DNA of 64,000 nt from Parageobacillus sp. KH3-4 (GCF_022846435.1 NZ_AP025627.1:3752933-3816932); one strand, 5' to 3'; shown: positions 8,955 to 17,766, counted from the first letter of the stretch. Program-made: numbers and translations. The notes: generated by a model not told the origin, from the letters alone.

Positions 8955-11558
8955 TTAAACTCCTTTAAACGCTTGGCGATAAATATGAACTAAATCGCTA
9001 ACAAGCGGGAGTTTCGGGTTAGCAGTAGTACATTGGTCTTCGAAAGCCAATTCGGCTAATTTTTCAACTTTGCTTTCAAATTCTTGTTTGCTGACGCCGC
9101 ATGCTTCAATGCTCAGCGGCATATCCAACTGTTTTGCCAGCTTAATGATCGCCTGAACGAGGCTTTCGACCCCTTCTTCCGTTGTGCGGGCCGGCAAGCC
9201 GAGCATTCTCGCAATTTCTGCATAGCGCTGGTCCGCTTTGAAATACTCGTATTTCGGAAATGCGGTAAATTTTTTCGGTTTCGCTGCGTTATAGCGAATG
9301 ACATGCGGCATCAAAATGGTATTCGCGCGCCCATGCGGAATATGGAATTCCGCGCCAAGTTTATGAGCCAAACTATGGTTAATGCCTAAAAACGCGTTGG
9401 CAAATGCCATTCCCGCAATCGTAGAGGCGTTATGCATTTTCTCCCGGGCAAGCTCATCCGCTCCGTTTTGATATGCCCGCGGCAAATATTCAAATACGAG
9501 TTGGATTGCTTTCATGGCAAGACCATCGGTATAATCATTTGCCATATTGGAGACATACGCTTCGATCGCATGTGTCAATACATCCATTCCCGTATCGGCG
9601 GTGACATGTTTTGGCACGGTCATGACAAATTGTGGATCAACAATCGCGACGTCCGGTGTCAATTCATAATCTGCCAACGGATATTTTATATTCGTTTTTT
9701 TATCGGTAATGACGGCAAAAGACGTTACTTCCGATCCTGTTCCTGATGTCGTCGGAATGGCGACAAACTTCGCTTTTTGGCCTAGTTTTGGATATTTATA
9801 AACGCGTTTTCGAATATCTAAAAATTTTTGTTTTAATGCGTTGAAATCCGCTGCCGGATGCTCGTAAAAGAGCCACATCGCTTTTGCCGCATCCATTGGC
9901 GAGCCGCCTCCGAGCGCGATAATCACGTCTGGCTCGAAGTTTCTCATCATGTCGACGCCTCTCATTACCGTTTCAATAGAAGGATCTGGTTCTACTTCGG
10001 AGAAAATTTCACTATGCACATAATCCGGGCGTCTGCGCAAGTAATACAGCACTTTATCGACATATCCGAGCTTGACCATTCCCGGATCGGTGACGATAAA
10101 AGCTCTGGAAATGTTCGGCATTTTCGCTAAGTATTGTACGGCATTTTTTTCGAAATAAATTTTCGGCGGCACTTTAAACCATTGCATATTTACCGTTCTT
10201 TTCGCCATTCTTTTAATATTGACAAGATGAACCGCACTGACGTTTGCCGAAACAGAATTCCCGCCAAACGTGCCGCATCCCAGCGTTAATGACGGAATGT
10301 ACGCATTGTAAATATCACCGATTGCTCCTTGCGAAGACGGCGCATTAACGATAATCCGTCCCGCTTTCATCCGTTTGCCAAATTCGGTAACCACTTCTTG
10401 ATCATCGGAATGGATGACAGCAGAATGTCCCAAGCCGCCAAATTCCAGCATTTCCTCACAGCGCTTAAATCCTTCTTCCGTGCTGTTTACTTTATAACAA
10501 GCAAGGACAGGGCTTAATTTTTCACGAGACAACGGATATTTTGGTCCAACCCCTTTTAACTCAGCAACAAGAATTTTTGTGTCTTCCGGCACAGCGATGC
10601 CAGCCATTTTCGCAATTTCATAAGCTGGCTTTCCGACGATATCCGGGTTGACGGCGCATGTATTTTCATTAATAACGAGCTTTTCTACTTTTTTCTTTTC
10701 TTCTTCATTTAAGAAATAACAACGGTTTTCAATCATTTCTTTTTTTACTTGTTCGTAAATTTCTTTATCAACAATGACTGCTTGTTCGGAAGCGCAAATC
10801 ATGCCATTATCAAACGTTTTCGATAAAATTAAATCATTTACCGCCCGCTTAATGTTTGCCGTTTTTTCAATATAGCAAGGCACATTGCCAGGTCCGACGC
10901 CTAAAGCTGGTTTTCCAGAGCTGTACGCCGCTTTCACCATACCGGCGCCACCAGTTGCTAAAATGAGAGAAACGCCAGGATGGTGCATAAGCTGACGCGT
11001 TGCTTCAAGCGACGGAGTTTCAATCCATTGAATGCAATGTTCTGGAGCTCCTGCCCGAATCGCCGCATCGCGCAGCACTCTTGCTGCTTCGCTGCTGCAT
11101 CGTTGCGCCGATGGATGAAAAGCAAAAATAATCGGGTTGCGTGTTTTTATCGAGATTAACGCTTTAAACATCGTTGTCGATGTCGGGTTTGTTACCGGTG
11201 TGATCCCAGCAATAACGCCAACAGGTTCGGCAATTTCGATAATTTCTTCATGCGGATTTTCATGAATAATCCCGACTGTTTTATCATACTTAATATTGTG
11301 GTATATATATTCTGTCGCAAAAAGGTTTTTTATGATTTTATCTTCATATACACCGCGTTTTGTTTCTTCTACTGCGAGCTTGGCTAATGCCATATGCTTG
11401 TCGAGCCCGGCTAACGCCATTTCTTTCACGATATGATCGATCGTTTCTTGATCGTAAGCGCGAAATTGTTCTAACGCTTTCTGTGCATTAGCGACGAGCT
11501 TATCAATCATTTTTGCCACTTCGATTTTTTTATCGATTGCTCTTTCCTCAACAGCCAT
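8955..11558 (-). CDS. adhE: Bifunctional acetaldehyde-CoA / alcohol dehydrogenase
   Basis: AdhE reduces acetyl-CoA to acetaldehyde and then to ethanol, consuming two NADH; it forms cytoplasmic spirosomes. At 867 residues it has the full two-domain length. The N-terminal aldehyde dehydrogenase domain (about 1-440) carries the catalytic Cys255 in NGMICASEQ. The C-terminal iron-dependent alcohol dehydrogenase domain has the nucleotide loop [10 protein letters not shown] and metal-ligand His residues in [18 protein letters not shown]. The ATG at 11558 has AAGGAGA upstream and gives the usual [11 protein letters not shown] start. Upstream are a perfect Rex-type operator and a 23-bp element shared with pflB, so formate and ethanol fermentation appear co-regulated. 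Confidence 0.97.
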   Translation of the reverse strand: MAVEERAIDKKIEVAKMIDKLVANAQKALEQFRAYDQETIDHIVKEMALAGLDKHMALAKLAVEETKRGVYEDKIIKNLFATEYIYHNIKYDKTVGIIHENPHEEIIEIAEPVGVIAGITPVTNPTSTTMFKALISIKTRNPIIFAFHPSAQRCSSEAARVLRDAAIRAGAPEHCIQWIETPSLEATRQLMHHPGVSLILATGGAGMVKAAYSSGKPALGVGPGNVPCYIEKTANIKRAVNDLILSKTFDNGMICASEQAVIVDKEIYEQVKKEMIENRCYFLNEEEKKKVEKLVINENTCAVNPDIVGKPAYEIAKMAGIAVPEDTKILVAELKGVGPKYPLSREKLSPVLACYKVNSTEEGFKRCEEMLEFGGLGHSAVIHSDDQEVVTEFGKRMKAGRIIVNAPSSQGAIGDIYNAYIPSLTLGCGTFGGNSVSANVSAVHLVNIKRMAKRTVNMQWFKVPPKIYFEKNAVQYLAKMPNISRAFIVTDPGMVKLGYVDKVLYYLRRRPDYVHSEIFSEVEPDPSIETVMRGVDMMRNFEPDVIIALGGGSPMDAAKAMWLFYEHPAADFNALKQKFLDIRKRVYKYPKLGQKAKFVAIPTTSGTGSEVTSFAVITDKKTNIKYPLADYELTPDVAIVDPQFVMTVPKHVTADTGMDVLTHAIEAYVSNMANDYTDGLAMKAIQLVFEYLPRAYQNGADELAREKMHNASTIAGMAFANAFLGINHSLAHKLGAEFHIPHGRANTILMPHVIRYNAAKPKKFTAFPKYEYFKADQRYAEIARMLGLPARTTEEGVESLVQAIIKLAKQLDMPLSIEACGVSKQEFESKVEKLAELAFEDQCTTANPKLPLVSDLVHIYRQAFKGV

Positions 11559-11574
11559 ACATAGTCTCCTTTCT

Positions 11575-11592
11575 TTGTGAAATATTTCACAA
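11575..11592 (-). promoter_or_regulatory. Perfect Rex-type operator in the adhE leader
   Basis: TTGTGAAATATTTCACAA is a perfect 18-bp palindrome matching the Bacillus Rex consensus TTGTGAA-N4-TTCACAA. The Rex repressor leaves DNA when the NADH/NAD ratio rises. The site abuts the Shine-Dalgarno sequence of adhE, 16 bases before the ATG and about 50 bases downstream of the likely -10 box (TATAAT at 11641-11646), so Rex would act as a roadblock. The inner part TGTGA-N6-TCACA also fits the Fnr consensus, so Fnr is an alternative. Confidence 0.75.
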
Positions 11593-11673
11593 TTAAAATT
11601 AAAAATATAAGATGGAAATACTTCCATCTATTACACCCCTATTATAAATAGCCAATGGAATTTTTAGTTTGTC

Positions 11674-11696
11674 TAATTTGTGAAATGTTGAGCAAT
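11674..11696 (-). promoter_or_regulatory. 23-bp control element upstream of adhE, identical to one upstream of pflB
   Basis: Second copy of the element at 5648-5670, reading in the same sense relative to adhE. It ends 27 bases before a TATAAT that has no recognisable -35 box, which suits a promoter needing an activator. Identity over 23 of 23 bases between two intergenic regions 6 kb apart is far beyond what homologous coding constraint could explain, since neither copy is coding. Confidence 0.65.
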
Positions 11697-11777
11697 GTGT
11701 TCATAAAATGTTCATATATTCGAAAGCCATGCATCAGCGGCATAAAAACATACGCAAGAAAAATAAGCAAGCTAAAA

Positions 11778-11820
11778 GGAACATCCATCCCCATCTATCA
11801 TAGGGGATGGATGTTTTTCT
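11778..11820. terminator. Terminator of the Lia operon
   Basis: AACATCCATCCCC (11780-11792) pairs with GGGGATGGATGTT (11803-11815), a 13-bp perfect stem. It lies 87 bases beyond the liaR stop on the minus strand, where TTCCTTTT follows. T-rich tracts flank both sides. Confidence 0.75.
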
Positions 11821-11906
11821 GCGCCGTCTTTATGCTGCCTTTCTACTTTTTTATGGCCTCCATCATCGTTGTTTCCCTTTCTTTCGTTTATCGCTTTACC
11901 AATGAA

Positions 11907-12539
11907 CTATTTGACTAACGAATGTTTAAATGCATAAATCACCGCCTGTGTCCGATCTTGTACTCCTAGTTTGCTTAATATGTTGCTGACGTGGACTTTC
12001 ACCGTTTTCACCGCAATAAACAGCTCATCAGCGATTTCTTGATTCGTTTTTCCTTGCGCCATTAACAAAAGCACTTCCATCTCCCGGTTCGTCAATTCTT
12101 CGTGAGGGAGGGGTTCTTTCTTTTGTTTCATTTTTGTCATTACTTTATTCGTCACTTCCGGTTCTAACACCGATTGGCCGTAAAACGTGGCACGGATCGC
12201 GTTGGCAATTTCGTTCGCTTTCGACGTCTTCAGCATATAGCTTGTTGCCCCGGCTTCCAAGGCCGGATACACTTTCTCATCATCTAAAAAGCTCGTTACA
12301 ACGATAATTTTCGCTTCCGGCCACTGGGCGATAATCTGCTTTGTCGCTTCAATTCCGTCCATTTCCGGCATCACTAAATCCATTAAAATAATATCTGGGC
12401 GCAGCTCTAGCGCCAACTCCACAGCGCGCTTGCCGCTATCGGCTTCTCCCACCACTTCCATATCCGGCTGCGACGCCAAAAATGCCGAAACGCCGATTCT
12501 CACCATTTCATGATCATCGGCCAATAAGACACGGATCAC
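11907..12539 (-). CDS. liaR: Response regulator of the LiaR/VraR type (NarL family)
   Basis: DNA-binding response regulator, 210 residues. The receiver domain (1-120) has the acidic pair D8-D9, the phospho-acceptor D54 in LMDLVMPEMDG, and a conserved Lys near 104. The C-terminal LuxR-type HTH (about 145-205) includes LTNREMEVLLLMAQGKTNQEIA. It overlaps liaS by 4 bases (ATGA type), so the two are translationally coupled. Together with liaS and liaF it forms a three-component envelope-stress system; by analogy with B. subtilis LiaRS it should activate its own operon when lipid II cycling is disturbed. The assignment to Lia rather than another NarL-type pair rests on the linked liaF- and pspA-like genes. 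Confidence 0.9.
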   Translation of the reverse strand: MIRVLLADDHEMVRIGVSAFLASQPDMEVVGEADSGKRAVELALELRPDIILMDLVMPEMDGIEATKQIIAQWPEAKIIVVTSFLDDEKVYPALEAGATSYMLKTSKANEIANAIRATFYGQSVLEPEVTNKVMTKMKQKKEPLPHEELTNREMEVLLLMAQGKTNQEIADELFIAVKTVKVHVSNILSKLGVQDRTQAVIYAFKHSLVK

Positions 12540-13573
12540 GATTTTCCCCCCTCTATAATCGGCACTTTCACCTCTAACCGCGTTCCTTGATTTGGCACAC
12601 TGATGATTTGCAGTGTCCCGCCGATCTCCAGCGCGCGTTCATGCATATTTTGCAAACCGTACGACCCTGCTTTCACTTGGTCGACTTGGAAGCCGACGCC
12701 ATCATCCGATACACGCAAAATGACAAGTTGGTCTCGTTTCACTAACAATACTTCCAATTTTGTCGCCTTTGCATGACGAAGCGTATTGGAAATCGACTCT
12801 TGCAAGATGCGAAATAAATGGTCTTCTACCCCTTTATCAAGCGGAATGTCTTCCACTTTCCACTCAATATGCAGCGGCACTTTTTGCTTTAGTTCCATCA
12901 ATAACTCTTGAATCCCTTCTTTGAGCGATTTGCCTTTGAGGGCGATCGGGCGAAGATGAAGCAATAACGCCCGCATTTCCAATTGCGATTGGTGAATCAT
13001 TTCTTCAATTAAACGAAACTGTTTTTCTTCGCGCTCGTCGGAAAACGTTTTTGTTTCATTGATGGCGGAAATAAGCATCGAGGCGGCAAACAGCTGCTGG
13101 CTGACCGAATCATGAAGCTCGCGCGCAAGCCGATGCCGCTCTTGGGAAATGATATCCTGAATCCGCTTTTCTTGCTCTTCCGCCCTTTCATTAGCGAGCC
13201 GCTGCGACAATTTCACTTGTTCCGTTATCTGCTTTTGAATTTTTTGAATGTGCGCTACCATCGCTGCCACTTCTTTCAGCTTTGGAGGCTCCATAGAGGA
13301 AACAGGCTGGCCATGTTCGAGCTGGCGCAGCGAATCCATTACCATTCGCCACTGTTTTTGCCAAAAAAACCCGAACACAATGCCAAACACTGTTCCAGCG
13401 GCTATACTAACCCCCGTCATAAATAACAGAAACGGAACACCCATTATTTCTTTTTCCCATAATAAAGACCAGTCCGGTAACGGATACGTGAGAAATATTA
13501 GCACTGATGTAACAATGAAAACGAACAATGAAAAGCCAATTCCTGCGACAATATAGCGCTGCACCGCATTCAT
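12536..13573 (-). CDS. liaS: Sensor histidine kinase of the LiaS/VraS type
   Basis: Membrane histidine kinase of 345 residues. Two N-terminal membrane helices (about 8-30 and 45-70) enclose a very short extracellular loop, the mark of intramembrane-sensing kinases. A HAMP-like coiled region follows, then the HisKA_3 dimerisation domain with phospho-His154 in ARELHDSVSQQ, and a HATPase_c domain with NTLRHAKA (N box) and DDGVGF (G1 box). It overlaps liaF and liaR by 4 bases each, so the three form a tightly coupled block. LiaF presumably inhibits it in unstressed cells, as in B. subtilis. Confidence 0.9.
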   Translation of the reverse strand: MNAVQRYIVAGIGFSLFVFIVTSVLIFLTYPLPDWSLLWEKEIMGVPFLLFMTGVSIAAGTVFGIVFGFFWQKQWRMVMDSLRQLEHGQPVSSMEPPKLKEVAAMVAHIQKIQKQITEQVKLSQRLANERAEEQEKRIQDIISQERHRLARELHDSVSQQLFAASMLISAINETKTFSDEREEKQFRLIEEMIHQSQLEMRALLLHLRPIALKGKSLKEGIQELLMELKQKVPLHIEWKVEDIPLDKGVEDHLFRILQESISNTLRHAKATKLEVLLVKRDQLVILRVSDDGVGFQVDQVKAGSYGLQNMHERALEIGGTLQIISVPNQGTRLEVKVPIIEGGKS

Positions 13574-14298
13574 ACATGCTTCACCTCGATTGTCCCGATG
13601 ATCATCGAGGTGAGTATTTTGACCTTTTGCTCCGCTTCCTCATATCCTTTTGTTTGAAAACAAACGGTTTCGTTCCACAAATTCGCTTCCTTTCGCTCAA
13701 AAACAATAGCGGAGCCATAGATTGCCGAATGGTGCAGGCGCACTTCCACTTCATACGGCACAAGAATTTGCACGTTTCCGATCAAATGGCGGATGACAAT
13801 GACGGCTTCTCCTTTCGGAAGCACCGTATAACTTAAATCAATCACCACATCGGAAATCCCGCCTTGAATGTTAATATCTTCCCATTCATAAACACGTTCC
13901 GGTGTTTTTTGGCTGCTAAAGAAGCTGTTATTCCAGAGCGGTTTTCGCTCAAGGAGGGAGGACTCGTCATGCTTTCGCTCGGTCATGATTGGCTGTATCT
14001 GCACAGGGGCTTTTTTCGATTGCATGTACTGCCAAATGATATACACTAAAATAAGAAACAATGAAATGCGAAATGTCACCATGCTAGCTAACGAAATGAC
14101 AAAACTAATGAGTCCAAGCCAAAACAGAACAATACCTGACAGCTTCGGCATCCGCTTTCGCCCTATATACATACAGCCAATTGCGAAAAGCATGGAGAAA
14201 ATATTCCCATGTTGAAACAATAGCAGCTCTGCCAAAAAGAGAATGATGGCGATCATGGCAAGCCAAGCGGCGTGATCTGTTTTTTGCTGACGAAGCAT
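13570..14298 (-). CDS. liaF: LiaF-like membrane inhibitor of the LiaRS system
   Basis: Membrane protein of 242 residues. The first 100 residues hold about four hydrophobic helices; the C-terminal half is a cytoplasmic beta-rich domain of the LiaF C-terminal type (about 125-240), including GGISDVVIDLSYTVLPKGEA and the segment IRHLIGNVQILVPYEVEV. In B. subtilis LiaF keeps LiaS inactive. The ATG at 14298 follows GGGAGG by 7 bases. A transcription terminator lies between liaH and liaF, so liaFSR may need read-through or its own promoter. Confidence 0.88.
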   Translation of the reverse strand: MLRQQKTDHAAWLAMIAIILFLAELLLFQHGNIFSMLFAIGCMYIGRKRMPKLSGIVLFWLGLISFVISLASMVTFRISLFLILVYIIWQYMQSKKAPVQIQPIMTERKHDESSLLERKPLWNNSFFSSQKTPERVYEWEDINIQGGISDVVIDLSYTVLPKGEAVIVIRHLIGNVQILVPYEVEVRLHHSAIYGSAIVFERKEANLWNETVCFQTKGYEEAEQKVKILTSMIIGTIEVKHV

Positions 14299-14349
14299 CT
14301 TTTTTCCTCCCTCCTTATGACGATTGCCGCATCTCCATTATACAGCTAG

Positions 14350-14385
14350 CGAAAAAAGGGCGCTAATATGTATACGCCCTTTTAG
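14350..14385 (-). terminator. Terminator between liaH and liaF
   Basis: AAAAGGGCG (14354-14362) pairs with CGCCCTTTT (14375-14383) across a 12-base loop; on the minus strand a TTTTTTCG tract follows. It would separate a highly induced liaIH-like message from a lower liaFSR message, as known for the B. subtilis lia locus. Confidence 0.75.
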
Positions 14386-14400
14386 AATACCACGGTTCCG

Positions 14401-15045
14401 TTATGAAATGGAATTTGTCTTTTCTGTTTCCAGCTTTTTCTCCAATTGCGCGATGCGTGCGTCAATCGTGCTTGCATAGTAATTGGCTTTGACGTTTTGT
14501 TCCAAGCGTTCTAAGTATTGTTCCATTTCGTGAAAACGGGAATAAGCGGCATCGTTCCATCCTGCTTGCAGCACTTTATCCATCCGGTAATGCGCGCGTG
14601 CGACATTCTCCCGCCCCATAAGCTGCATGCGGCGAATGTGCATATCTTTTAATTTATGTTTCATTTCTTCATATTTTCTTTCCAACTGTTCTAACTCGTT
14701 TGTTGCTTGCTGAAGCAACTCTTGTATTCGGGCTGCTCTCTCTTCATATTTTGTCTGTTCCAAAACGGCAAATTCATATAATTCGTTTTCCCCCGCCTGG
14801 GAAGCGATTTGCGCTTGATACTTCCGCTTATCCGCAAGCTCTTTCGCCTGATTGTATTCGCGCATGAGTTCTGTCTTCAATAGGTGCTGCCGCTCAAGCA
14901 GATGACGAACCTTTTCTACTTCCTTTTCGCATTGCCGCAAATATTCATTTAATAAAGCAATTGGATTTTTCTTTTCTTTTTGATCGATCATCTCATGCAA
15001 ATCAGCCATGATGATATTTTTGATTCTCGTTAATAAATCGGCCAT
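14401..15045 (-). CDS. liaH: PspA/IM30-family protein (LiaH-like)
   Basis: Phage-shock-protein-A-like protein, 214 residues, almost entirely helical coiled coil (heptad-rich from about 25 to 170). Such proteins form large oligomers on the cytoplasmic face of the membrane and protect it during envelope stress. The N-terminal MADLLTRIKNIIMADLHEMID is the amphipathic helix typical of the family. AGGAGG lies 9 bases before the ATG. It follows the small membrane protein gene by 15 bases, matching the liaI-liaH arrangement in which the membrane protein anchors the PspA homologue. Confidence 0.88.
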   Translation of the reverse strand: MADLLTRIKNIIMADLHEMIDQKEKKNPIALLNEYLRQCEKEVEKVRHLLERQHLLKTELMREYNQAKELADKRKYQAQIASQAGENELYEFAVLEQTKYEERAARIQELLQQATNELEQLERKYEEMKHKLKDMHIRRMQLMGRENVARAHYRMDKVLQAGWNDAAYSRFHEMEQYLERLEQNVKANYYASTIDARIAQLEKKLETEKTNSIS

Positions 15046-15060
15046 CCCTGTTTTCCTCCT

Positions 15061-15411
15061 TTAAAAGTTTCGTTCTAACTCTGCCCACTGCTTTTCAAAA
15101 TGAGCAAACGGGTCATCGATTTCTTTCGGCTTCATCTGTTTGGTTTCATTCCATTTTTGATAAACTACATACAACACATACGCCGCGGCAACCGCAATGA
15201 GCGCAGGCGCATTCGAAGCGGAAGCAACGAAAGCGATGATCCCGATCGCAATCCAAAAAAGTTTTTTCATTGTTGTGTCTGCTTTCATCCATCGTTTCCA
15301 AGCATAATACAAAATGACAAGGCTCACTGCCAAAACAGCGAGAGAACCAAGGTTGGCAAAAAGCGTAACCGCCGCAATCGCACCAATGATGAACAATCCG
15401 ATTTTTTTCAC
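15061..15411 (-). CDS. Small membrane protein, LiaI-like membrane anchor
   Basis: Protein of 116 residues with hydrophobic segments near 4-35 and 48-82 and a charged C-terminal tail rich in Lys and Glu. It has no clear sequence similarity that I can name, but its place at the head of the operon directly before the liaH-like gene matches liaI, whose product recruits LiaH to the membrane. The start is a GTG at 15411, 7 bases after AAGGAGG; the protein then begins with KKIGLFIIGAIAAV. Longer in-frame starts lie upstream of that ribosome binding site and are less likely. A tandem repeat upstream may be the LiaR operator. Confidence 0.75.
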   Translation of the reverse strand: MKKIGLFIIGAIAAVTLFANLGSLAVLAVSLVILYYAWKRWMKADTTMKKLFWIAIGIIAFVASASNAPALIAVAAAYVLYVVYQKWNETKQMKPKEIDDPFAHFEKQWAELERNF

Positions 15412-15464
15412 CTTTTTCCCTCCTTTCTGCCTCCATCCTAGCAACCGTTCCCTATTTCGATAAT

Positions 15465-15510
15465 GAGCTGAGGCGTTATTTTTCTCTAAGACCTAAGGCG
15501 TAATTTTCTC
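15465..15510 (-). promoter_or_regulatory. Tandem 21-22 bp repeat, candidate LiaR operator
   Basis: Two direct repeats with a 25-base period, 15465-15486 and 15490-15510, share GA-x-CT-x-AGGCGT-x-ATTTTTCTC on the plus strand. Read toward the operon they contain ACGCCTTAGGTCTTAG and ACGCCTCAGCTCATTA. They lie about 55 bases before the GTG start of the liaI-like gene. The first resembles what I recall of the B. subtilis liaI promoter region (CGACTCCGGTCTTATA), so I infer a response-regulator binding site; this comparison is from memory. Confidence 0.5.
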
Positions 15511-15573
15511 ATTGTGCCATTCACTACAAACTTCTATGTAACATAAAAAAAGAAGGCTGCCTGATGGCGCCTT

Positions 15574-16956
15574 CTATTCCGTCGCTTTCATATACGCTTG
15601 TTTCGGATGATTTGGCTGATCTGGATATTTCAGACGGATTTTCCCTTCTTCGATTAGCTTCCCTAAATAGTTGTTCCTTAATCCGTCCGGTGTTCTCTCC
15701 AATAAAGCCGCTAATTCCTTTAACATCAGCGGTCTTTGCGCACAAAGCTGCAAAATGATATTTTCCATCACACTTGGAGGCAATCGTTTTTTCTTTCTTG
15801 CTAACTCCGCAATGTTCCATAGTTTTTCATCGATTTCACTCTTTTCTTTGTCTGGATCAGATGAAGACGGCTCGTTATTTACGGAGTTAAGGTGATTATT
15901 TACGGAGTTCAAATCATTATTTACGTAGTTTCCTTCGATATTTACGGAGTAAACACCGCTATTTATGGAGATCGGTTGATTATTTACGGAGTTTGCTTGT
16001 TTATTCACGGAGTTTTCTTCGCTATTTATAGAGCTATCTTCGCTATTTATGGAGATTGACTGCTTATTTACGGAGTTTGCATCTTCTTCCGTTAACGTAA
16101 GATCTATTTCGCCGTTATCATGCTGTTCTATATCTTGATATATATCTGTTTCATATGATACAGCTGTTTCATCTGGAAAATCGAACGGATATAATATCAC
16201 GACAGTTCGTTCTGGATTCGAATGTTGAATAAATTCAGGCTGTTTGCATTGCGGGTCGCTCCATGTTGCGACAATATGCTTTAACCCGAAACCAGCTCGC
16301 TTGCAAAGACCGATCAAAATAAACATTTTAAACAAATTCGGATTGCGGAGATTGCTCATATGCCCAGAAAGCGCCGAATCGATCGGAATGCGAAATAATC
16401 CTGGATTGGCAAAGCGAAACACACCGTTTTCTTTTTCTACAATAATGCCGCCTTCTCCTAAATAATCGGCATGAACAATGGCATTGACAAGCGCCTCGCG
16501 CAGCGCAGTTTGCACGGAACGGGCCAGATTATGTTTCTGCAGCTGTGACATCACTTTAAAATAAAAATCGTACAAATTGCCGGACCATGTGCCGTCTTGA
16601 GAGGTGAATCGCTTTATCCAATCGTTCGTTACTATACCGTCCAAACTTTCACGGTATTCAAGAAAATATTGCGGCAAAACTTCTGTAATAACGCGTTCCT
16701 CACTAAACATTAACAATCCGGCCAACGTAACCCCTTCTTTGCTGCTATCCCGCAGTTTCCCCCATGCACCGATCTTGTATAAAAATTCTTTCGTCTCCAA
16801 CCCGTTCCACGGATGATTTGGCTTGACAGCTGCAAACTTTTCTCGGTAATTTTTAATCGACTCGAAATTCAATTCATTTAATCCGTAATGTTCCAAAATG
16901 GAACTATCGTGCCAAATAGATGAATTTCCTTCATAAAAACTTGAATATTTATTCAC
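15574..16956 (-). CDS. ATP-binding regulator-like protein (RecG/AlbA-related C-terminal part) with heptad repeats
   Basis: Protein of 460 residues. It resembles the middle and C-terminal parts of AlbA_2/RecG-like ATP-binding regulators: a helical section with AGLLMFSEE (about 75-90), a GHKL-type ATPase segment with REALVNAIVHADY (about 153-165) and KRAGFGLKHIV, and a C-terminal winged-helix region (about 395-450). The usual N-terminal AlbA_2 domain of about 130 residues is missing. Residues 294-363 are ten exact-length heptapeptide repeats of the form xS(V/I)Nxxx. The GTG start at 16956 has AAAGGAAG 7 bases upstream, so the short form appears genuine. Function unknown; it may be a transcription regulator. 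Confidence 0.7.
   Translation of the reverse strand: MNKYSSFYEGNSSIWHDSSILEHYGLNELNFESIKNYREKFAAVKPNHPWNGLETKEFLYKIGAWGKLRDSSKEGVTLAGLLMFSEERVITEVLPQYFLEYRESLDGIVTNDWIKRFTSQDGTWSGNLYDFYFKVMSQLQKHNLARSVQTALREALVNAIVHADYLGEGGIIVEKENGVFRFANPGLFRIPIDSALSGHMSNLRNPNLFKMFILIGLCKRAGFGLKHIVATWSDPQCKQPEFIQHSNPERTVVILYPFDFPDETAVSYETDIYQDIEQHDNGEIDLTLTEEDANSVNKQSISINSEDSSINSEENSVNKQANSVNNQPISINSGVYSVNIEGNYVNNDLNSVNNHLNSVNNEPSSSDPDKEKSEIDEKLWNIAELARKKKRLPPSVMENIILQLCAQRPLMLKELAALLERTPDGLRNNYLGKLIEEGKIRLKYPDQPNHPKQAYMKATE
15868..16077 (-). repeat. Ten tandem 21-bp units coding heptapeptides in the ATP-binding protein
   Basis: Exactly 210 bases contain ten 21-bp units without any length change. On the plus strand each has the core ATTTACGGAGTT or a close variant (ATTTATGGAGAT, ATTCACGGAGTT). 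The protein units run from NSVNKQS to NSVNNEP; S, V/I and N at positions 2, 3 and 4 are nearly invariant. Units 2, 3 and 6 carry I in place of V, which suggests duplication followed by divergence. Confidence 0.9.
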
Positions 16957-17104
16957 TTCTGATCTTCCTTTAACTATTATTTTTCGAATTTTTTCCCACT
17001 CTTACATGTAGAGTTGAAGCGCTCCTCCATCGGAGAGAGACGCTAACGCAACGCTTCGCTATGTCTTCGCTTCTATTGTACCATCTTTCATTTTTATTGC
17101 ATGC

Positions 17105-17146
17105 AAGAGCAAAAAAGAAAAAGCAGATGGCTAACGCTACATCTGC
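17105..17146 (-). terminator. Terminator of the HD-GYP gene
   Basis: GCAGATG (17123-17129) pairs with CATCTGC (17140-17146); on the minus strand CTTTTTCTTTTTT follows. It lies just after the stop codon of the HD-GYP gene. Confidence 0.8.
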
Positions 17147-17151
17147 CTATT

Positions 17152-17766
17152 TTAATATATAGTGTTTTCTAGCAATGCCGATAAGCTGTATTCGACAGGA
17201 ATCCGCTCATATTCCATCCATCGGAGAAACATCGACGCCAGTTCGGGATCAAATTGTGTTCCTTTTCCTTTCACGATTTCTTCGTACGCTTCCTCCCAGC
17301 TTAACGAAGAACGATACGGGCGAATTCCCGTCATCGCCTCCAGCGAATCGGCAAGCGCTAATATTCTTGCTTCTAGTGGAATTTCCTTTCCTTTCAATCC
17401 ATATGGATATCCATTGCCATCCCAACGTTCATGATGAGAAAGCGCCATTTTTTCCACCATTTCTGGAAGCGCATATTTCGCCAAAATCTCTGCTCCCAAT
17501 TGCGGGTGCTTTTTCATTTCCTCGTATTCATGTTCAAGAAGCTTTCCTTTTTTCTGCAAAATCTCTGCTCTCACCTTTATTTTTCCAATATCATGAAGTA
17601 GAGAGCCTAATTCTAAATTTTTTATCTTCTCCGTCTCGAGCTCAGCATAATGAACAAATGACATCAATATTTTTGTGACACGATACGAATGCAAAAACGT
17701 CAATTTGTCTTTTTTCCATAGTCTTCTCATCAAAAGGCATAACTCCATATTCTGCCATATTTTCAT
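17152..17766 (-). CDS. Stand-alone HD-GYP domain phosphodiesterase
   Basis: Predicted metal-dependent phosphohydrolase of 204 residues, all of it HD-GYP domain. Visible motifs are H26 (HSYRV), the HD pair H58-D59 in LLHDIGKIKV, H87, the HHERWDGNGYP block at 111-121 and the following GLKG. HD-GYP proteins cleave cyclic di-GMP or related dinucleotides, but the substrate here is not certain. No sensor or receiver domain is attached. The ATG at 17766 has a GGAGAAGGG sequence about 13 bases upstream, a rather long spacing. The gene is isolated with its own terminator, facing away from the oxidoreductase gene. Confidence 0.82.
   Translation of the reverse strand: MKIWQNMELCLLMRRLWKKDKLTFLHSYRVTKILMSFVHYAELETEKIKNLELGSLLHDIGKIKVRAEILQKKGKLLEHEYEEMKKHPQLGAEILAKYALPEMVEKMALSHHERWDGNGYPYGLKGKEIPLEARILALADSLEAMTGIRPYRSSLSWEEAYEEIVKGKGTQFDPELASMFLRWMEYERIPVEYSLSALLENTIY

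Larger units (their letters stand above)
11593..11906. other. Intergenic control region between adhE and the Lia operon
   Basis: This gap holds no convincing gene. On the minus strand it contains the adhE leader with a hairpin (GATGGAA / TTCCATC, 11611-11628), a candidate -10 TATAAT (11641-11646) without a good -35, and the 23-bp element (11674-11696). The left part of the Lia operon terminator is at 11778-11820. An 87-codon plus-strand frame across it has no ribosome binding site and runs through the hairpin, so it is not called. Confidence 0.6.

Noticed and set aside
11655..11918. 87-codon open frame on the plus strand between adhE and liaR
   Set aside because: Crosses the Lia terminator hairpin and the 23-bp regulatory element; no ribosome binding site.
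15868..16077. CRISPR-like regular repeats
   Set aside because: The units are contiguous 21-bp coding repeats without unique spacers and encode heptapeptides in frame.
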